DNA of 64,000 nucleotides from Pseudomonas delhiensis (GTDB lineage: Bacteria > Pseudomonadota > Gammaproteobacteria > Pseudomonadales > Pseudomonadaceae), in contig NZ_FZPC01000024.1 of assembly GCF_900187975.1 (NCBI RefSeq), positions 1 through 64,000 on the forward strand, read 5' to 3'. The notes below the pieces were generated by a model. It did no database searches. It saw nothing but the letters and a program-made list of their open reading frames with translations, and had not been told where the DNA came from. Of the stretch, positions 17,119 through 24,974 are shown one piece after another. The translations under genes were made by a program, and so were the position numbers. Positions within the stretch are counted from its first letter, which is position 1, and each line of letters starts with the position of its first letter.

Positions 17119-17565
17119 ATGCCGCTCCGCCTTCTCTGCCTGTTCGCCCTGGCCCTGCTGGCCGCCTGTTCGAGCAAGCAACCCGCTCCGCAGCCGCCTT
17201 CCGCCAGCGCCCCGGCCAAGGCCGCCGTGGCGCCCCTGCCGGCCAACCAGCGCGAGCTGTCCGGGGTGCTCACCAGCAGCCGCGGCGCCCTGCCCGACGG
17301 CGCCGAGGTGGAACTGGCGCTGCTGCTGATGGACGAGCGCGACCGCCCGCAGCGCGCCCTGGCCAGCCTGGAGCTGGTGGGCAACGGCGGCGCCCTGCCC
17401 TTCAGCCTGCGCTACGACCCCAGCGACTTTCCCAGCGGCGGCCGCATCGAACTGCACGTGCGGGTGGCACAGAACGGCCAGCTGGCCTGGCGCCTGCGCC
17501 CGCTGACCATCGCCCCCGGGCAGTCCCGGGCCCTGGGCGAGCTGCGCCTGGAGCCGGCGCCGTGA
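17119..17565 (+). CDS. YbaY-family lipoprotein
   Basis: 148 residues. Lipoprotein signal with lipobox LAAC (C16), then a low-complexity linker rich in Ala and Pro, then a beta-rich domain (about 50-145) of the YbaY/META type ([25 protein letters not shown]). Residue +2 after the lipidated cysteine is serine, which predicts outer-membrane sorting. The stop overlaps the following methyltransferase start (GTGA). Function in the family is poorly known. Confidence 0.82.
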   Translation: MPLRLLCLFALALLAACSSKQPAPQPPSASAPAKAAVAPLPANQRELSGVLTSSRGALPDGAEVELALLLMDERDRPQRALASLELVGNGGALPFSLRYDPSDFPSGGRIELHVRVAQNGQLAWRLRPLTIAPGQSRALGELRLEPAP

Positions 17566-18221
17566 AGGCCCCGCACGCCCTGCAGCAGGCCCTGGGCGAG
17601 CTGCTCGGCGACGCCCGCCTGGGCGCCGAGCGCCTGCCCGGCACCGACATCGCCCTGTGGCTGATCGATGCGCAGAACATGGACCGCCAGTTCAGCCCCG
17701 ACGAGACCCGCCGCATCCTCGAGGAGCCGCCCTACTGGTGCTTCTGCTGGGCCAGCGGCCTGGCCCTGGCGCGCTGGCTGGCCGAACGCCCGCAGTGGGT
17801 GGCCGGCAAGCGCGTGCTGGACTTCGGCGCCGGCTCCGGCATCGCCGCCATCGCCGCGGCCAGGGCCGGCGCCGCCGAGGTGGTGGCCTGCGACCTGGAC
17901 CCGCTGGCCCTGGCCGCCAGCCGCGCCAACGCCGAGCTGAACGGCGTGCGGCTGAGCTACTCGGAAGACTTCTTCGGCGAAGAGGACCGCTACGACCTGA
18001 TCCTGGTGGCCGACGTGCTCTACGACCGCGCCAACCTGCCGCTGCTCGACGCCTTCCTCGGCAAGGGCCGCGAGGCGCTGGTGGCCGACTCGCGGGTGCG
18101 CGACTTCCAGCACCCGCTGTACCGGCGCCTGGACATCCTCGACGCCTGCACCTGGCCGGACCTGGCCGAGCCCCACGAATTCCGCAAGGTCAGCCTCTAC
18201 CACGCCAATCGCCCCTTGTAG
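17562..18221 (+). CDS. Class I SAM-dependent methyltransferase (ETFB-lysine/METTL-like)
   Basis: 219 residues from a GTG coupled to the lipoprotein stop. Motif [21 protein letters not shown] (about 88-107), then [22 protein letters not shown] and [12 protein letters not shown]. The early [17 protein letters not shown] segment resembles the protein-lysine methyltransferase group that includes ETFB methyltransferase, suggesting a protein substrate. The stop codon lies within a REP palindrome. Confidence 0.8.
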   Translation: MKAPHALQQALGELLGDARLGAERLPGTDIALWLIDAQNMDRQFSPDETRRILEEPPYWCFCWASGLALARWLAERPQWVAGKRVLDFGAGSGIAAIAAARAGAAEVVACDLDPLALAASRANAELNGVRLSYSEDFFGEEDRYDLILVADVLYDRANLPLLDAFLGKGREALVADSRVRDFQHPLYRRLDILDACTWPDLAEPHEFRKVSLYHANRPL

Positions 18222-18264
18222 GAGCGGGCCCTGCCCGCGATTCGCGCGCAGGGCGCGCTCCTAC
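18218..18264. repeat. REP palindrome (GTAGGAGCGGG type)
   Basis: Inverted repeat GTAGGAGCGGGCCCTGCCCGC ... GCAGGGCGCGCTCCTAC with an inner spacer. It overlaps the stop codon of the methyltransferase gene and lies upstream of the cnoX promoter region, where a TATAGT -10-like element occurs at about 18320. Confidence 0.8.
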
Positions 18265-18366
18265 AGGAACCCAGGGCGCGGCGCGGCATTGCCTTGTTTC
18301 CGTCCGCCGCGCCCCCACTTATAGTGACCAGCATCCTTTCGCCCCTTTCGCCCGACGAGAGCCCCC

Positions 18367-19236
18367 ATGAGCGACACGCCCTACATCTTCGACGTCACCA
18401 GCGCCGACTTCGACCAGTTGGTGATCCAGAACTCCTTCCACAAGCCGGTGCTGGTCGACTTCTGGGCCGACTGGTGCGCGCCCTGCAAGGCGCTGATGCC
18501 GATGCTGGCGCAGGTCACCGAGTCCTACCAGGGCGAGCTGCTGCTGGCCAAGGTCAACTGCGACGTCGAGCAGGACATCGTCATGCGCTTCGGCATCCGC
18601 AGCCTGCCCACCGTGGTGCTGTTCCGCGACGGCCAGCCGGTCGACGGCTTCGCCGGCGCGCAACCCGAATCGGCGGTGCGGCAGATGCTGGAGCAGCACG
18701 TGCAGCCGCCGGCGGCCCCCGCCGGCAACCCGCTGGACGCCGCCGAGGCCGCCTTCGCCGAGGGCCGCTTCGCCGAGGCCGAGTCGCAGCTCAAGGCCCT
18801 GCTGGGCGAAGACAACAGCAACGCCGCGGCGCTGATCCTCTACGCCCGCTGCCTGGCCGAGCGCGGCGAACTGGGCGAAGCCGAGACGGTGCTGGACGCG
18901 GTGAAGAGCGACGAGCACAAGGCCGCCCTGGCCGCCGCCCGCGCCCAGCTGACCTTCCTCCGCCAGGCCGCCGACCTGCCCGACGCCGCCACCCTGAAGA
19001 GCCGCCTTGCGGCCGACGCCGGCGACGACGAGGCGGCCTACCAGTTGGCCGTGCAGCAACTGGCCCGGCAGCAGTACGAGGCGGCGATGGACGGCCTGCT
19101 GCGCCTGTTCCAGCGCAACCGCGGCTATGGCGAGGACCTGCCGCGCAAGACCCTGGTGCAGGTGTTCGACCTGCTGGGCAACGAGCATCCGCTGGTGATT
19201 GCCTATCGGCGGAAGCTGGCCAATCTGCTGTATTGA
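18367..19236 (+). CDS. cnoX: CnoX/YbbN-type chaperedoxin (thioredoxin-TPR protein)
   Basis: 289 residues. The N-terminal thioredoxin fold (about 1-110) carries WCAPC at 36-40, so both redox cysteines are present, unlike E. coli CnoX, which has lost one. The C-terminal part (about 120-285) is an all-alpha TPR-like region (AEAAFAEGRFAEAESQLKAL, AVQQLARQQYEAAMDGLLRL). Members bind unfolding proteins under oxidative stress and hand them to GroEL/DnaK. The presence of CXXC suggests real thioredoxin activity as well. Confidence 0.88.
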   Translation: MSDTPYIFDVTSADFDQLVIQNSFHKPVLVDFWADWCAPCKALMPMLAQVTESYQGELLLAKVNCDVEQDIVMRFGIRSLPTVVLFRDGQPVDGFAGAQPESAVRQMLEQHVQPPAAPAGNPLDAAEAAFAEGRFAEAESQLKALLGEDNSNAAALILYARCLAERGELGEAETVLDAVKSDEHKAALAAARAQLTFLRQAADLPDAATLKSRLAADAGDDEAAYQLAVQQLARQQYEAAMDGLLRLFQRNRGYGEDLPRKTLVQVFDLLGNEHPLVIAYRRKLANLLY

Positions 19237-19295
19237 GTGGCGGGGTTCGTGCGAACGGTGCCAACCGGCTGCTCCGATGCTGGGCTTGGCGCCTT

Positions 19296-19515
19296 TCCCT
19301 CTCCCCAGCCCTCTCCCTGAAGGGAGAGGGGGCTTGTCCGTGCCGGTTGGAAGTAAGGTTTCAGTCGGCTATCACAGTGCCCGGCTAACGCCGAATTATC
19401 AGAAGACTCCGAACGGTTCCCTCTCCCTTCAGGGAGAGGGTTAGGGAGAGGGCGCTCTCATGCCTGGCATCGGCATGGCCGGGAAACTCCGTTCGCGAGC
19501 AAGCTCGCTCCTACG
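19296..19515. repeat. Composite palindromic repeat element (partial)
   Basis: Starts with hairpin CCCTCTCCCTGAAGGGAGAG near 19310-19332. About 100 bases later comes the inverted copy CCCTCTCCCTTCAGGGAGAG near 19421-19442, and then a REP unit TTCGCGAGCAAGCTCGCTCC at about 19492-19513. The same modular layout recurs at 34965-35178 (opposite orientation), 41763-42160 and 55505-55803. Confidence 0.85.
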
Positions 19516-19538
19516 AAAAGCAAAAATCCAAAAGCCCC

Positions 19539-19895
19539 CTATTCCCCGACCCAGGTGAACACCTGGGTCCCCTCTCGCACCTCGATCTTCACGTTCGGGC
19601 TGTGCCGCAAGCGCACCAGCAGTCCCTTGGCCGCGCCGGCGCTGCCGGCCAGGGCGGCCAGTTCGTCCAGCAGTTGCGGGCCTTCGCGGCTGCCAGCCTG
19701 GCGCAGCAGGTCGCGGGCCGACTGCCAGAGGCGGTCGGCGCCGCTGGGCATGGCCGCCGGCGGGGTTTCCACGGGGGCGGCCGCGGCCGTTTGCGGCGCA
19801 TGGCGCAACGCCACGCCCAGGCGCTGCCATTCCGCCTCGTCCAGTTCCAGGGTCAGGTCCACCGGCCAGTCGCCGATGCTTCCACGGATTCGCAT
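19539..19895 (-). CDS. Conserved hypothetical protein
   Basis: 118 residues; start MRIRGSIGDWPVDLTLELDE is chosen for the GGAGGAG just upstream. No signal peptide or membrane segment. A Pro/Ala-rich linker (about 37-52) separates an N-terminal beta-rich part from a helical part (LLDELAALAGSAGAAKGLLVRL) ending in KIEVREGTQVFTWVGE. No recognised domain. It is divergent from the zinc-type operon, as in P. aeruginosa, and the candidate Zur box lies between the two. Confidence 0.65.
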   Translation of the reverse strand: MRIRGSIGDWPVDLTLELDEAEWQRLGVALRHAPQTAAAAPVETPPAAMPSGADRLWQSARDLLRQAGSREGPQLLDELAALAGSAGAAKGLLVRLRHSPNVKIEVREGTQVFTWVGE

Positions 19896-19982
19896 GGTGG
19901 TCTCCTCCTGCATGGCGGCATGCTCCCATGCCGGCGCGGCCGCGCCAATCTCCCCGGGGACCTCTAGCCAGCGGCAATATTT

Positions 19983-19997
19983 CGTTATAACGTAACG
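19983..19997. promoter_or_regulatory. Candidate Zur box
   Basis: CGTTATAACGTAACG lies 30 bases upstream of the DUF2796 gene and contains GTTA-N5-TAAC, resembling the GTTATNNNATAAC core bound by the zinc uptake repressor Zur. The homologous P. aeruginosa operon is known to be zinc-regulated. Inference from motif plus context. Confidence 0.6.
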
Positions 19998-20027
19998 CAC
20001 CCTCGATTTCCCCACCGGAGAACGTCC

Positions 20028-20588
20028 ATGCGCCCGCTGTTGCTCGCCCTCGCCCTGATCCCCTTCGCTGCCGCCCAGGCCCACGACGAACACGAGCACG
20101 GCAGCCTCGGCAAGCACGAGCATAGCGTGGCCCAGCTCAACGTCGCGCTGGACGGCAGCACCCTGGAGCTGGAAGTGGACAGCCCGGCGATGAACTTCGT
20201 CGGCTTCGAGCACCCGGCCAGCAGCGCCGCCGACCAGGCCACCGTGGCCGCCGCCCGCGCCCAGCTGGGCAAGCCGCTGGAACTGGTCCAGGCACCGGCC
20301 GCGGCCAAGTGCGGCGTCGCCGAGGTGGAGCTGGAAAGCCCGCTGTTCGGCAACGCCAAGGCCCATGACCACGACGACGATGGCGACGAGCACGAAGGCC
20401 ACCAGCACAGCGACATCAACGCCCACTACAAGCTGACCTGCGCCGCACCCGAGGCCCTGACTAGCCTCGACTTCGCCCCGCTGTTCAAGCGCTTCCCCGG
20501 TACCCAGAAGCTGGTGGTGCAGTTGATCGGCCCGAATGGCCAGCAGGGCGCCGAACTGACCCCGGCCAGCAGCCTGCTGAAGTTCTGA
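20028..20588 (+). CDS. DUF2796 periplasmic histidine-rich protein (zinc uptake)
   Basis: 186 residues with a signal peptide (MRPLLLALALIPFAAAQAH). Histidine- and acid-rich clusters sit right after cleavage (HDEHEHGSLGKHEHS) and in the middle (AHDHDDDGDEHEGHQHSD), consistent with zinc binding. It is first in a four-gene unit with an ABC ATPase, a FtsX-type permease and a DUF3299 protein. Known: the equivalent P. aeruginosa operon is induced by zinc starvation. Inferred role: periplasmic zinc capture for the transporter. Confidence 0.85.
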   Translation: MRPLLLALALIPFAAAQAHDEHEHGSLGKHEHSVAQLNVALDGSTLELEVDSPAMNFVGFEHPASSAADQATVAAARAQLGKPLELVQAPAAAKCGVAEVELESPLFGNAKAHDHDDDGDEHEGHQHSDINAHYKLTCAAPEALTSLDFAPLFKRFPGTQKLVVQLIGPNGQQGAELTPASSLLKF

Positions 20589-20596
20589 CGCGCCCC

Positions 20597-21304
20597 ATGG
20601 ACACCCTGCTCGAACTCCGCGACCTCGGCTTCGCCTGGCCCGGCCAGGCGGAGCTGCTGGACATTCCGCAGTTCACCCTCGGCCGCGGCGAGACGCTGTT
20701 CCTCAAGGGCCCCTCCGGCAGTGGCAAGACCACCCTGCTCGGCCTGCTGGGCGGCGTGCAGAGGCCGCAGCGCGGCAGCATCCGCCTGCTCGGCGAGGAC
20801 CTGGCGCAGCTTTCCGCCGCGCGCCGCGACCACTTCCGCGTCGACCACACCGGCTACATCTTCCAGCAGTTCAACCTGCTGCCGTTCCTCTCGGTGCGGG
20901 AGAACGTCGAGCTGCCCTGCCACTTCTCGCGCAGCCGCGCGGCGCGCGCCCGCGAGCGCCACGGCAGCGTCGACGAGGCCGCCCGCGCCCTGCTCGCGCA
21001 CCTGGGCCTGGGCGACGCCGGCCTGCTGCAGCGGCGCGCCGACAACCTCTCCATCGGCCAGCAGCAACGCGTCGCCGCGGCCCGCGCGCTGATCGGCCAG
21101 CCGGAGCTGGTGATCGCCGACGAGCCGACCTCGGCGCTGGACGCCGACGCCCGCGAAGCCTTCCTCCAACTGCTGTTCGCCGAGTGCCGCGCGGCCGGCG
21201 CCAGCCTGCTGTTCGTCAGCCATGACCAGGGCCTGGCGCCGCTGTTCGACCGCAGCCTGTCGCTGGCCGACCTCAACCGCGCCGCCACCGCCCCCGGGAT
21301 CTGA
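20597..21304 (+). CDS. ABC transporter ATP-binding protein (LolD/MacB-like)
   Basis: 235 residues. Walker A GPSGSGKT (38-45), signature LSIGQQQRVAAARAL (isoleucine in place of the usual first glycine of LSGGQ) and Walker B ELVIADEPTSALD. It belongs to the LolD/MacB/FtsE branch that pairs with FtsX-fold permeases, matching its neighbour two bases downstream. Predicted to power the zinc-linked system of this operon. Confidence 0.88.
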   Translation: MDTLLELRDLGFAWPGQAELLDIPQFTLGRGETLFLKGPSGSGKTTLLGLLGGVQRPQRGSIRLLGEDLAQLSAARRDHFRVDHTGYIFQQFNLLPFLSVRENVELPCHFSRSRAARARERHGSVDEAARALLAHLGLGDAGLLQRRADNLSIGQQQRVAAARALIGQPELVIADEPTSALDADAREAFLQLLFAECRAAGASLLFVSHDQGLAPLFDRSLSLADLNRAATAPGI

Positions 21305-21306
21305 GC

Positions 21307-22572
21307 ATGTACCTGTTGCGCCTGGCCCTGGCCAGCCTTTCCAACCGCCGTTTCACCGCGTTGCTCACGGTCTTCGCCATCGCCCTCTCGGCCTGCCTGC
21401 TGCTGGCCGTGGAACGGGTGCGCAGCGAGGCCCGCGCCAGCTTCGCCAGCACCATCTCCGGCACCGACCTGATCGTCGGCGCGCGCTCGGGCTCGATCAA
21501 CCTGCTGCTGTACTCGGTGTTCCGCATCGGCAACGCCACCAACAACATCCGCTGGGAGAGTTTCCAGACGGTCAAGGCCAGCCCGCTGGTGAAGTGGGCC
21601 ATCCCCATCTCCCTGGGCGACTCGCACCGCGGCTACCGGGTGATGGGCACCGACACCGGCTACTTCGAGCACTACCGCTACGGCCGCGACCAGCAACTGC
21701 AGCTGGCCGAGGGCCGGCCCTTCGGCCAGGACCTGTTCGACGTGGTGCTCGGCGCCGAGGTGGCCGAGGCGCTGCACTACAAGCTCGGCGACCCTATCGT
21801 GCTCAGCCACGGCGTCAGCACCATCAGCCTGGTGCAGCACGACGACAAGCCGTTCACCGTGGTCGGCATCCTCAGGCGCACCGGCACCCCGGTGGACCGC
21901 ACCCTGCACATCTCCCTGGCCGGCATGGAGGCGCTGCACGTCGACTGGAAGAACGGCGTGCCGGCCCGCGGCGCCGGCCGCATCAGCGCCGACCAGGCGC
22001 GCCACATGGACCTGCAGCCGACCGCCATCACCGCCTTCCTGCTCGGCCTGAAGAGCAAGGTGGCGACCTTCGCCCTGCAGCGGCAGATCAACGAATACGA
22101 CGGCGAACCGCTGCTGGCGATCCTCCCCGGGGTGGCCCTGCAGGAACTCTGGGGGCTGATGGGCACGGCGGAGAAGGCGCTGTTCGTGGTCTCGCTGTTC
22201 GTCGTGCTGACCGGCCTGATCGGCATGCTCACCGCCATCCTCACCAGCCTCAACGAGCGCCGCCGCGAGATGGCCATCCTGCGCTCGGTGGGCGCGCGGC
22301 CCTGGCACGTGTTCAGCCTGCTGCTGGCCGAGGCCTTCGCCCTGGCGCTGGCCGGCGTGGCCCTCGGCCTGGGCCTGCTGTACGCCGGCATCGCCGCGGC
22401 CCAGGGCTACGTGCAGGCCAACTACGGCATCTTCCTGCCGCTGGCGGCGCCAAGCGCCTATGAGTGGTCGCTGCTGGGCGGCATACTGCTGGCCGCCCTA
22501 CTGATCGGCTGCGTGCCGGCCTGGCGCGCGTACCGCCAGTCGCTGGCCGACGGCCTGTCGATCCGAATCTGA
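21307..22572 (+). CDS. FtsX-family ABC transporter permease
   Basis: 421 residues. One N-terminal membrane helix (FTALLTVFAIALSACLLLAV), a large periplasmic domain (about 40-280), then three C-terminal helices of the FtsX domain (LFVVSLFVVLTGLIGMLTAI, LLLAEAFALALAGVALGLGL, LLGGILLAALLIGC) with the cytosolic coupling segment NERRREMAILRSVGA. This MacB/LolC topology does mechanical work on periplasmic partners rather than simple import, so the mechanism in zinc uptake is not obvious. Confidence 0.87.
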   Translation: MYLLRLALASLSNRRFTALLTVFAIALSACLLLAVERVRSEARASFASTISGTDLIVGARSGSINLLLYSVFRIGNATNNIRWESFQTVKASPLVKWAIPISLGDSHRGYRVMGTDTGYFEHYRYGRDQQLQLAEGRPFGQDLFDVVLGAEVAEALHYKLGDPIVLSHGVSTISLVQHDDKPFTVVGILRRTGTPVDRTLHISLAGMEALHVDWKNGVPARGAGRISADQARHMDLQPTAITAFLLGLKSKVATFALQRQINEYDGEPLLAILPGVALQELWGLMGTAEKALFVVSLFVVLTGLIGMLTAILTSLNERRREMAILRSVGARPWHVFSLLLAEAFALALAGVALGLGLLYAGIAAAQGYVQANYGIFLPLAAPSAYEWSLLGGILLAALLIGCVPAWRAYRQSLADGLSIRI

Positions 22573-22580
22573 GTAGCCCC

Positions 22581-23108
22581 ATGAAAACCACCGTCTCCGC
22601 CTTCCTCGCCCTGCTCCTGCTCGCCGCCGGCGCGGCCTGGGCCGGCACGCCGCAGACCCTGACCTGGCCGCAGCTGATCCCCGAGGGCGCGCCGCCGCCC
22701 CCGCCGCCGGTGCCGCTGCACGACATTTCCCAACTGAGCGACGCGCTCAACGCCGAAAGCGGCCCGGCGGCAAGGCAACAATCACCGGCGGCCCCGGTGG
22801 TCCAGGCGCTGGATGGCAAGGAGGTGAAGCTGCCCGGCTACATAGTGCCGCTGGACGTGGGCCAGGACGGCGAGGTCAACGAGTTCCTCCTGGTGCCCTA
22901 CTACGGCGCCTGCATCCACGTGCCGCCGCCGCCTTCCAACCAGATCGTCTACGTGCACCAGGCCCGCGGCGTGAAGATGGACGAGCTGTACCAGCCCTAC
23001 TGGGTGACCGGGCGCCTGCAGGTGAAGCACATCGACAGCGACCTGGCCCAGGCCGGCTACCAGCTCAAGGCCGACGAAGTGACGCCGTACGAATACGAAG
23101 GCGAGTAG
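22581..23108 (+). CDS. DUF3299 secreted protein of the zinc-type operon
   Basis: 175 residues with a signal peptide (MKTTVSAFLALLLLAAGAAWA), a proline-rich stretch GAPPPPPPVPLHD, and a DUF3299 core: VKLPGYIVPLDVGQDGEVNEFLLVPYYGACIHVPPPPSNQIVYV. The conserved YYGACIHVPPPP holds a cysteine and histidine suited to metal binding. Last gene of the operon; likely a periplasmic or lipoprotein-like metal partner of the transporter. Confidence 0.83.
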   Translation: MKTTVSAFLALLLLAAGAAWAGTPQTLTWPQLIPEGAPPPPPPVPLHDISQLSDALNAESGPAARQQSPAAPVVQALDGKEVKLPGYIVPLDVGQDGEVNEFLLVPYYGACIHVPPPPSNQIVYVHQARGVKMDELYQPYWVTGRLQVKHIDSDLAQAGYQLKADEVTPYEYEGE

Positions 23109-23158
23109 CCTGCGACCATCCGCCGCAGGTATTACCCCTACGGCTCAGGGGGGCTTTA

Positions 23159-23172
23159 TTGAGCTGAATCAA
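23159..23172 (+). promoter_or_regulatory. ANR/FNR-type box upstream of oprG
   Basis: TTGAGCTGAATCAA differs from the TTGAT-N4-ATCAA consensus at one position. A TACCAT -10-like element at 23194-23199 puts the box near -41, the classic activator position. Known: oprG of P. aeruginosa is induced by ANR at low oxygen. Confidence 0.65.
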
Positions 23173-23243
23173 GAAGAATCGCTTAGCGCTGTCTACCATG
23201 ATGCTCACCAACGCTTATTCCAAAATCATGGAGCATCACCATC

Positions 23244-23948
23244 ATGCGCAAGTCCTGGCTCACCGCCTCCCTGCTCGCCGCCGCCGTCGCCACGCCGTTC
23301 GCCGTACAGGCTGCGGACATCCAGGGCCACAAGGCCGGTGACTTCATCGTCCGCGGCGGCTTCGCCACCGTCGACCCCAACGACGACAGCGGCAACCTCA
23401 AGCTCGACGGCGCCAAGGTCGGCGGCACCAAGGCCACCGTGGACAGCGACACCCAGCTGGGCCTGACCTTCAGCTACCTGCTCACCGACAAGATCGGCGT
23501 CGAGCTGGTGGCCGCCACCCCGTTCAACCACCAGGTCGACGTCAAGGGCCTCGGCCCGGGCCTGGACGGCAAGCTGGCCGACATCAAGCAACTGCCGCCG
23601 ACCGTGCTGCTGCAGTACTACCCCATGGGCGGCACCAACTCCGCCTTCCAGCCCTACGGCGGCCTGGGCGTGAACTACACCACCTTCTTCGACGAAGACC
23701 TCGCCGGCTTCCGCAAGGACCAGGGCTTCAGCAACCTGAAGCTGCAGGACTCCTGGGGCCTGGCCGCGGAACTGGGCATGGACTACATGCTCAACGAACA
23801 CGCGCTGGTCAACGTCGCCGTGTGGTACATGGACATCGACACCAAGGCCAGCGTCGACGGCCCCGGTGCTCTGGGCATCCAGAAAACCAAGGTCGACGTC
23901 GACGTCGACCCCTGGGTGTACATGATCGGTTTCGGCTACAAGTTCTAA
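23244..23948 (+). CDS. oprG: OmpW-family outer membrane protein OprG
   Basis: 234 residues. Signal peptide (MRKSWLTASLLAAAVATPFAVQA), then an eight-stranded barrel with typical OmpW elements: GDFIVRGGFATVDPND, LGLTFSYLLTDKIGVELVAATPF, a YPMGGTNSAFQPYGGLGVNYT stretch with one unbroken barrel strand, and terminal VYMIGFGYKF ending in Phe. Known members allow diffusion of small hydrophobic molecules or amino acids. GGAG 8 bases before the ATG; ANR-type box upstream and an intrinsic terminator downstream, so a monocistronic unit. Confidence 0.93.
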   Translation: MRKSWLTASLLAAAVATPFAVQAADIQGHKAGDFIVRGGFATVDPNDDSGNLKLDGAKVGGTKATVDSDTQLGLTFSYLLTDKIGVELVAATPFNHQVDVKGLGPGLDGKLADIKQLPPTVLLQYYPMGGTNSAFQPYGGLGVNYTTFFDEDLAGFRKDQGFSNLKLQDSWGLAAELGMDYMLNEHALVNVAVWYMDIDTKASVDGPGALGIQKTKVDVDVDPWVYMIGFGYKF

Positions 23949-23962
23949 GTCGGAAGTTCCAC

Positions 23963-23997
23963 AAAAAGCCCTCGGCAATTGCCGGGGGCTTTTTTAT
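23963..23997 (+). terminator. Intrinsic terminator after oprG
   Basis: AAAAAGCCCTCGGCAATTGCC followed by GGGGGCTTTTTT: a GC-rich stem with flanking A and T runs, 15 bases after the oprG stop. Confidence 0.88.
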
Positions 23998-24226
23998 TTC
24001 CATCTTTCATCAAGCACCGATCGGAATATCAAGGCCTGTTTCATGGAAACTTCTCCGCCCGAAATTTTCCCACCCCTATTTTCTTTGAAGAAATAACAAA
24101 TTTTATCCGTTACCTACCCCACTGATAAGAATTGGCCTACGCCCCATCAGAAGATTCCTAATATTCGAAAACTCAGGAAGCAAGGAGAATTCACCTACCG
24201 AAAAACCTGCAACAAAGGAAAGCACC

Positions 24227-24757
24227 ATGAAAAAACTCACTCTTCCCGCAACCGTCTTCCTCGCCCTGGTGGCCGGCGGCGCCCAGGCGGCAACCGGCGG
24301 CCAGATCAGCTTCACCGGCCACGTCCTGGAAGACACCTGCGACGTCAGCGTGAACGGCGGCGGCGCCGATGCCTCCATCAACCTGCCGTCGATCTCCACC
24401 AGCGAATTCGACACCGTCGGCTCCACCGCCGGCGAGCAGCGCTTCACCATCACCCTCAACGGCTGCTCCGTCGGCCAGACCTACAAGGTCGATTTCGGCT
24501 CGGCCAACATCAACCCGGGCACCGGCAACCTCACCTTCAACGGCGAAGCCCTGAGCATGTCCGGCATCGAGCTGCAGATCGCCAACGAGGAGCTGGAAGC
24601 CATCGACCTGCGTACCAATGACAACAGCACCAGCAAGCTCCTCGAAGAGGCCGGCCCGCTGGAGTTCGCCTACTACGCCCGTTACGTCCAGACCTCGGAG
24701 ATCGTATCGGCCGGTACCGCCGACACCGCCCTGCTGTACTCCATCCGTTACGACTGA
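24227..24757 (+). CDS. Fimbrial major subunit (chaperone-usher pilin)
   Basis: 176 residues. Signal peptide (MKKLTLPATVFLALVAGGAQA), then a mature start GGQISFTGHVLEDTCDVSVNG, where the Cys pairs with the Cys of TLNGCSVGQ (disulfide of pilin Ig folds). Ends LLYSIRYD, a donor-strand-accepting subunit C-terminus with penultimate aromatic. AAAGGA lies ahead of the ATG. First gene of the fimbrial locus, separated from the chaperone gene by 217 bases carrying a strong hairpin, which would allow pilin to be made in excess. Confidence 0.9.
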   Translation: MKKLTLPATVFLALVAGGAQAATGGQISFTGHVLEDTCDVSVNGGGADASINLPSISTSEFDTVGSTAGEQRFTITLNGCSVGQTYKVDFGSANINPGTGNLTFNGEALSMSGIELQIANEELEAIDLRTNDNSTSKLLEEAGPLEFAYYARYVQTSEIVSAGTADTALLYSIRYD

Positions 24758-24764
24758 CGGCCGC

Positions 24765-24803
24765 CCGGGTGCATCCCCCTCCCCCATCGGGGGATGCACC
24801 CGG
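24765..24803 (+). promoter_or_regulatory. Intercistronic hairpin between pilin and chaperone genes
   Basis: A perfect 15-bp stem, CCGGGTGCATCCCCC paired with GGGGGATGCACCCGG, around a 9-base loop, 8 bases after the pilin stop. No T-run follows, so it is more likely an mRNA-stabilising or partially terminating element than a classic terminator. Confidence 0.7.
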
Positions 24804-24941
24804 CCTATCCATCACGCGCATGAACCTATCCACAGAAGTCCATACGCGGGTTGAATAAAGAACCGCACTTACAAGTTCCCCCGGCAACTTCGCCGAACGA
24901 AACTTGCCAGTACCCCGGCCCCGCCTAGACTCCACCGAAAG

Positions 24942-24963
24942 TCCTTCTTTATATGGAGAAGGA
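24942..24963 (+). promoter_or_regulatory. Hairpin overlapping the chaperone ribosome binding site
   Basis: TCCTTCT (24942-24948) is complementary to AGAAGGA (24957-24963), which is part of the AGAAGGAGG ribosome binding site. The 8-base loop is AT-rich. A sigma-70-like promoter (TTGCCA at 24904, 16-base spacer, TAGACT at 24926) lies just upstream. Confidence 0.45.
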
Positions 24964-24974
24964 GGTTGACCCCG

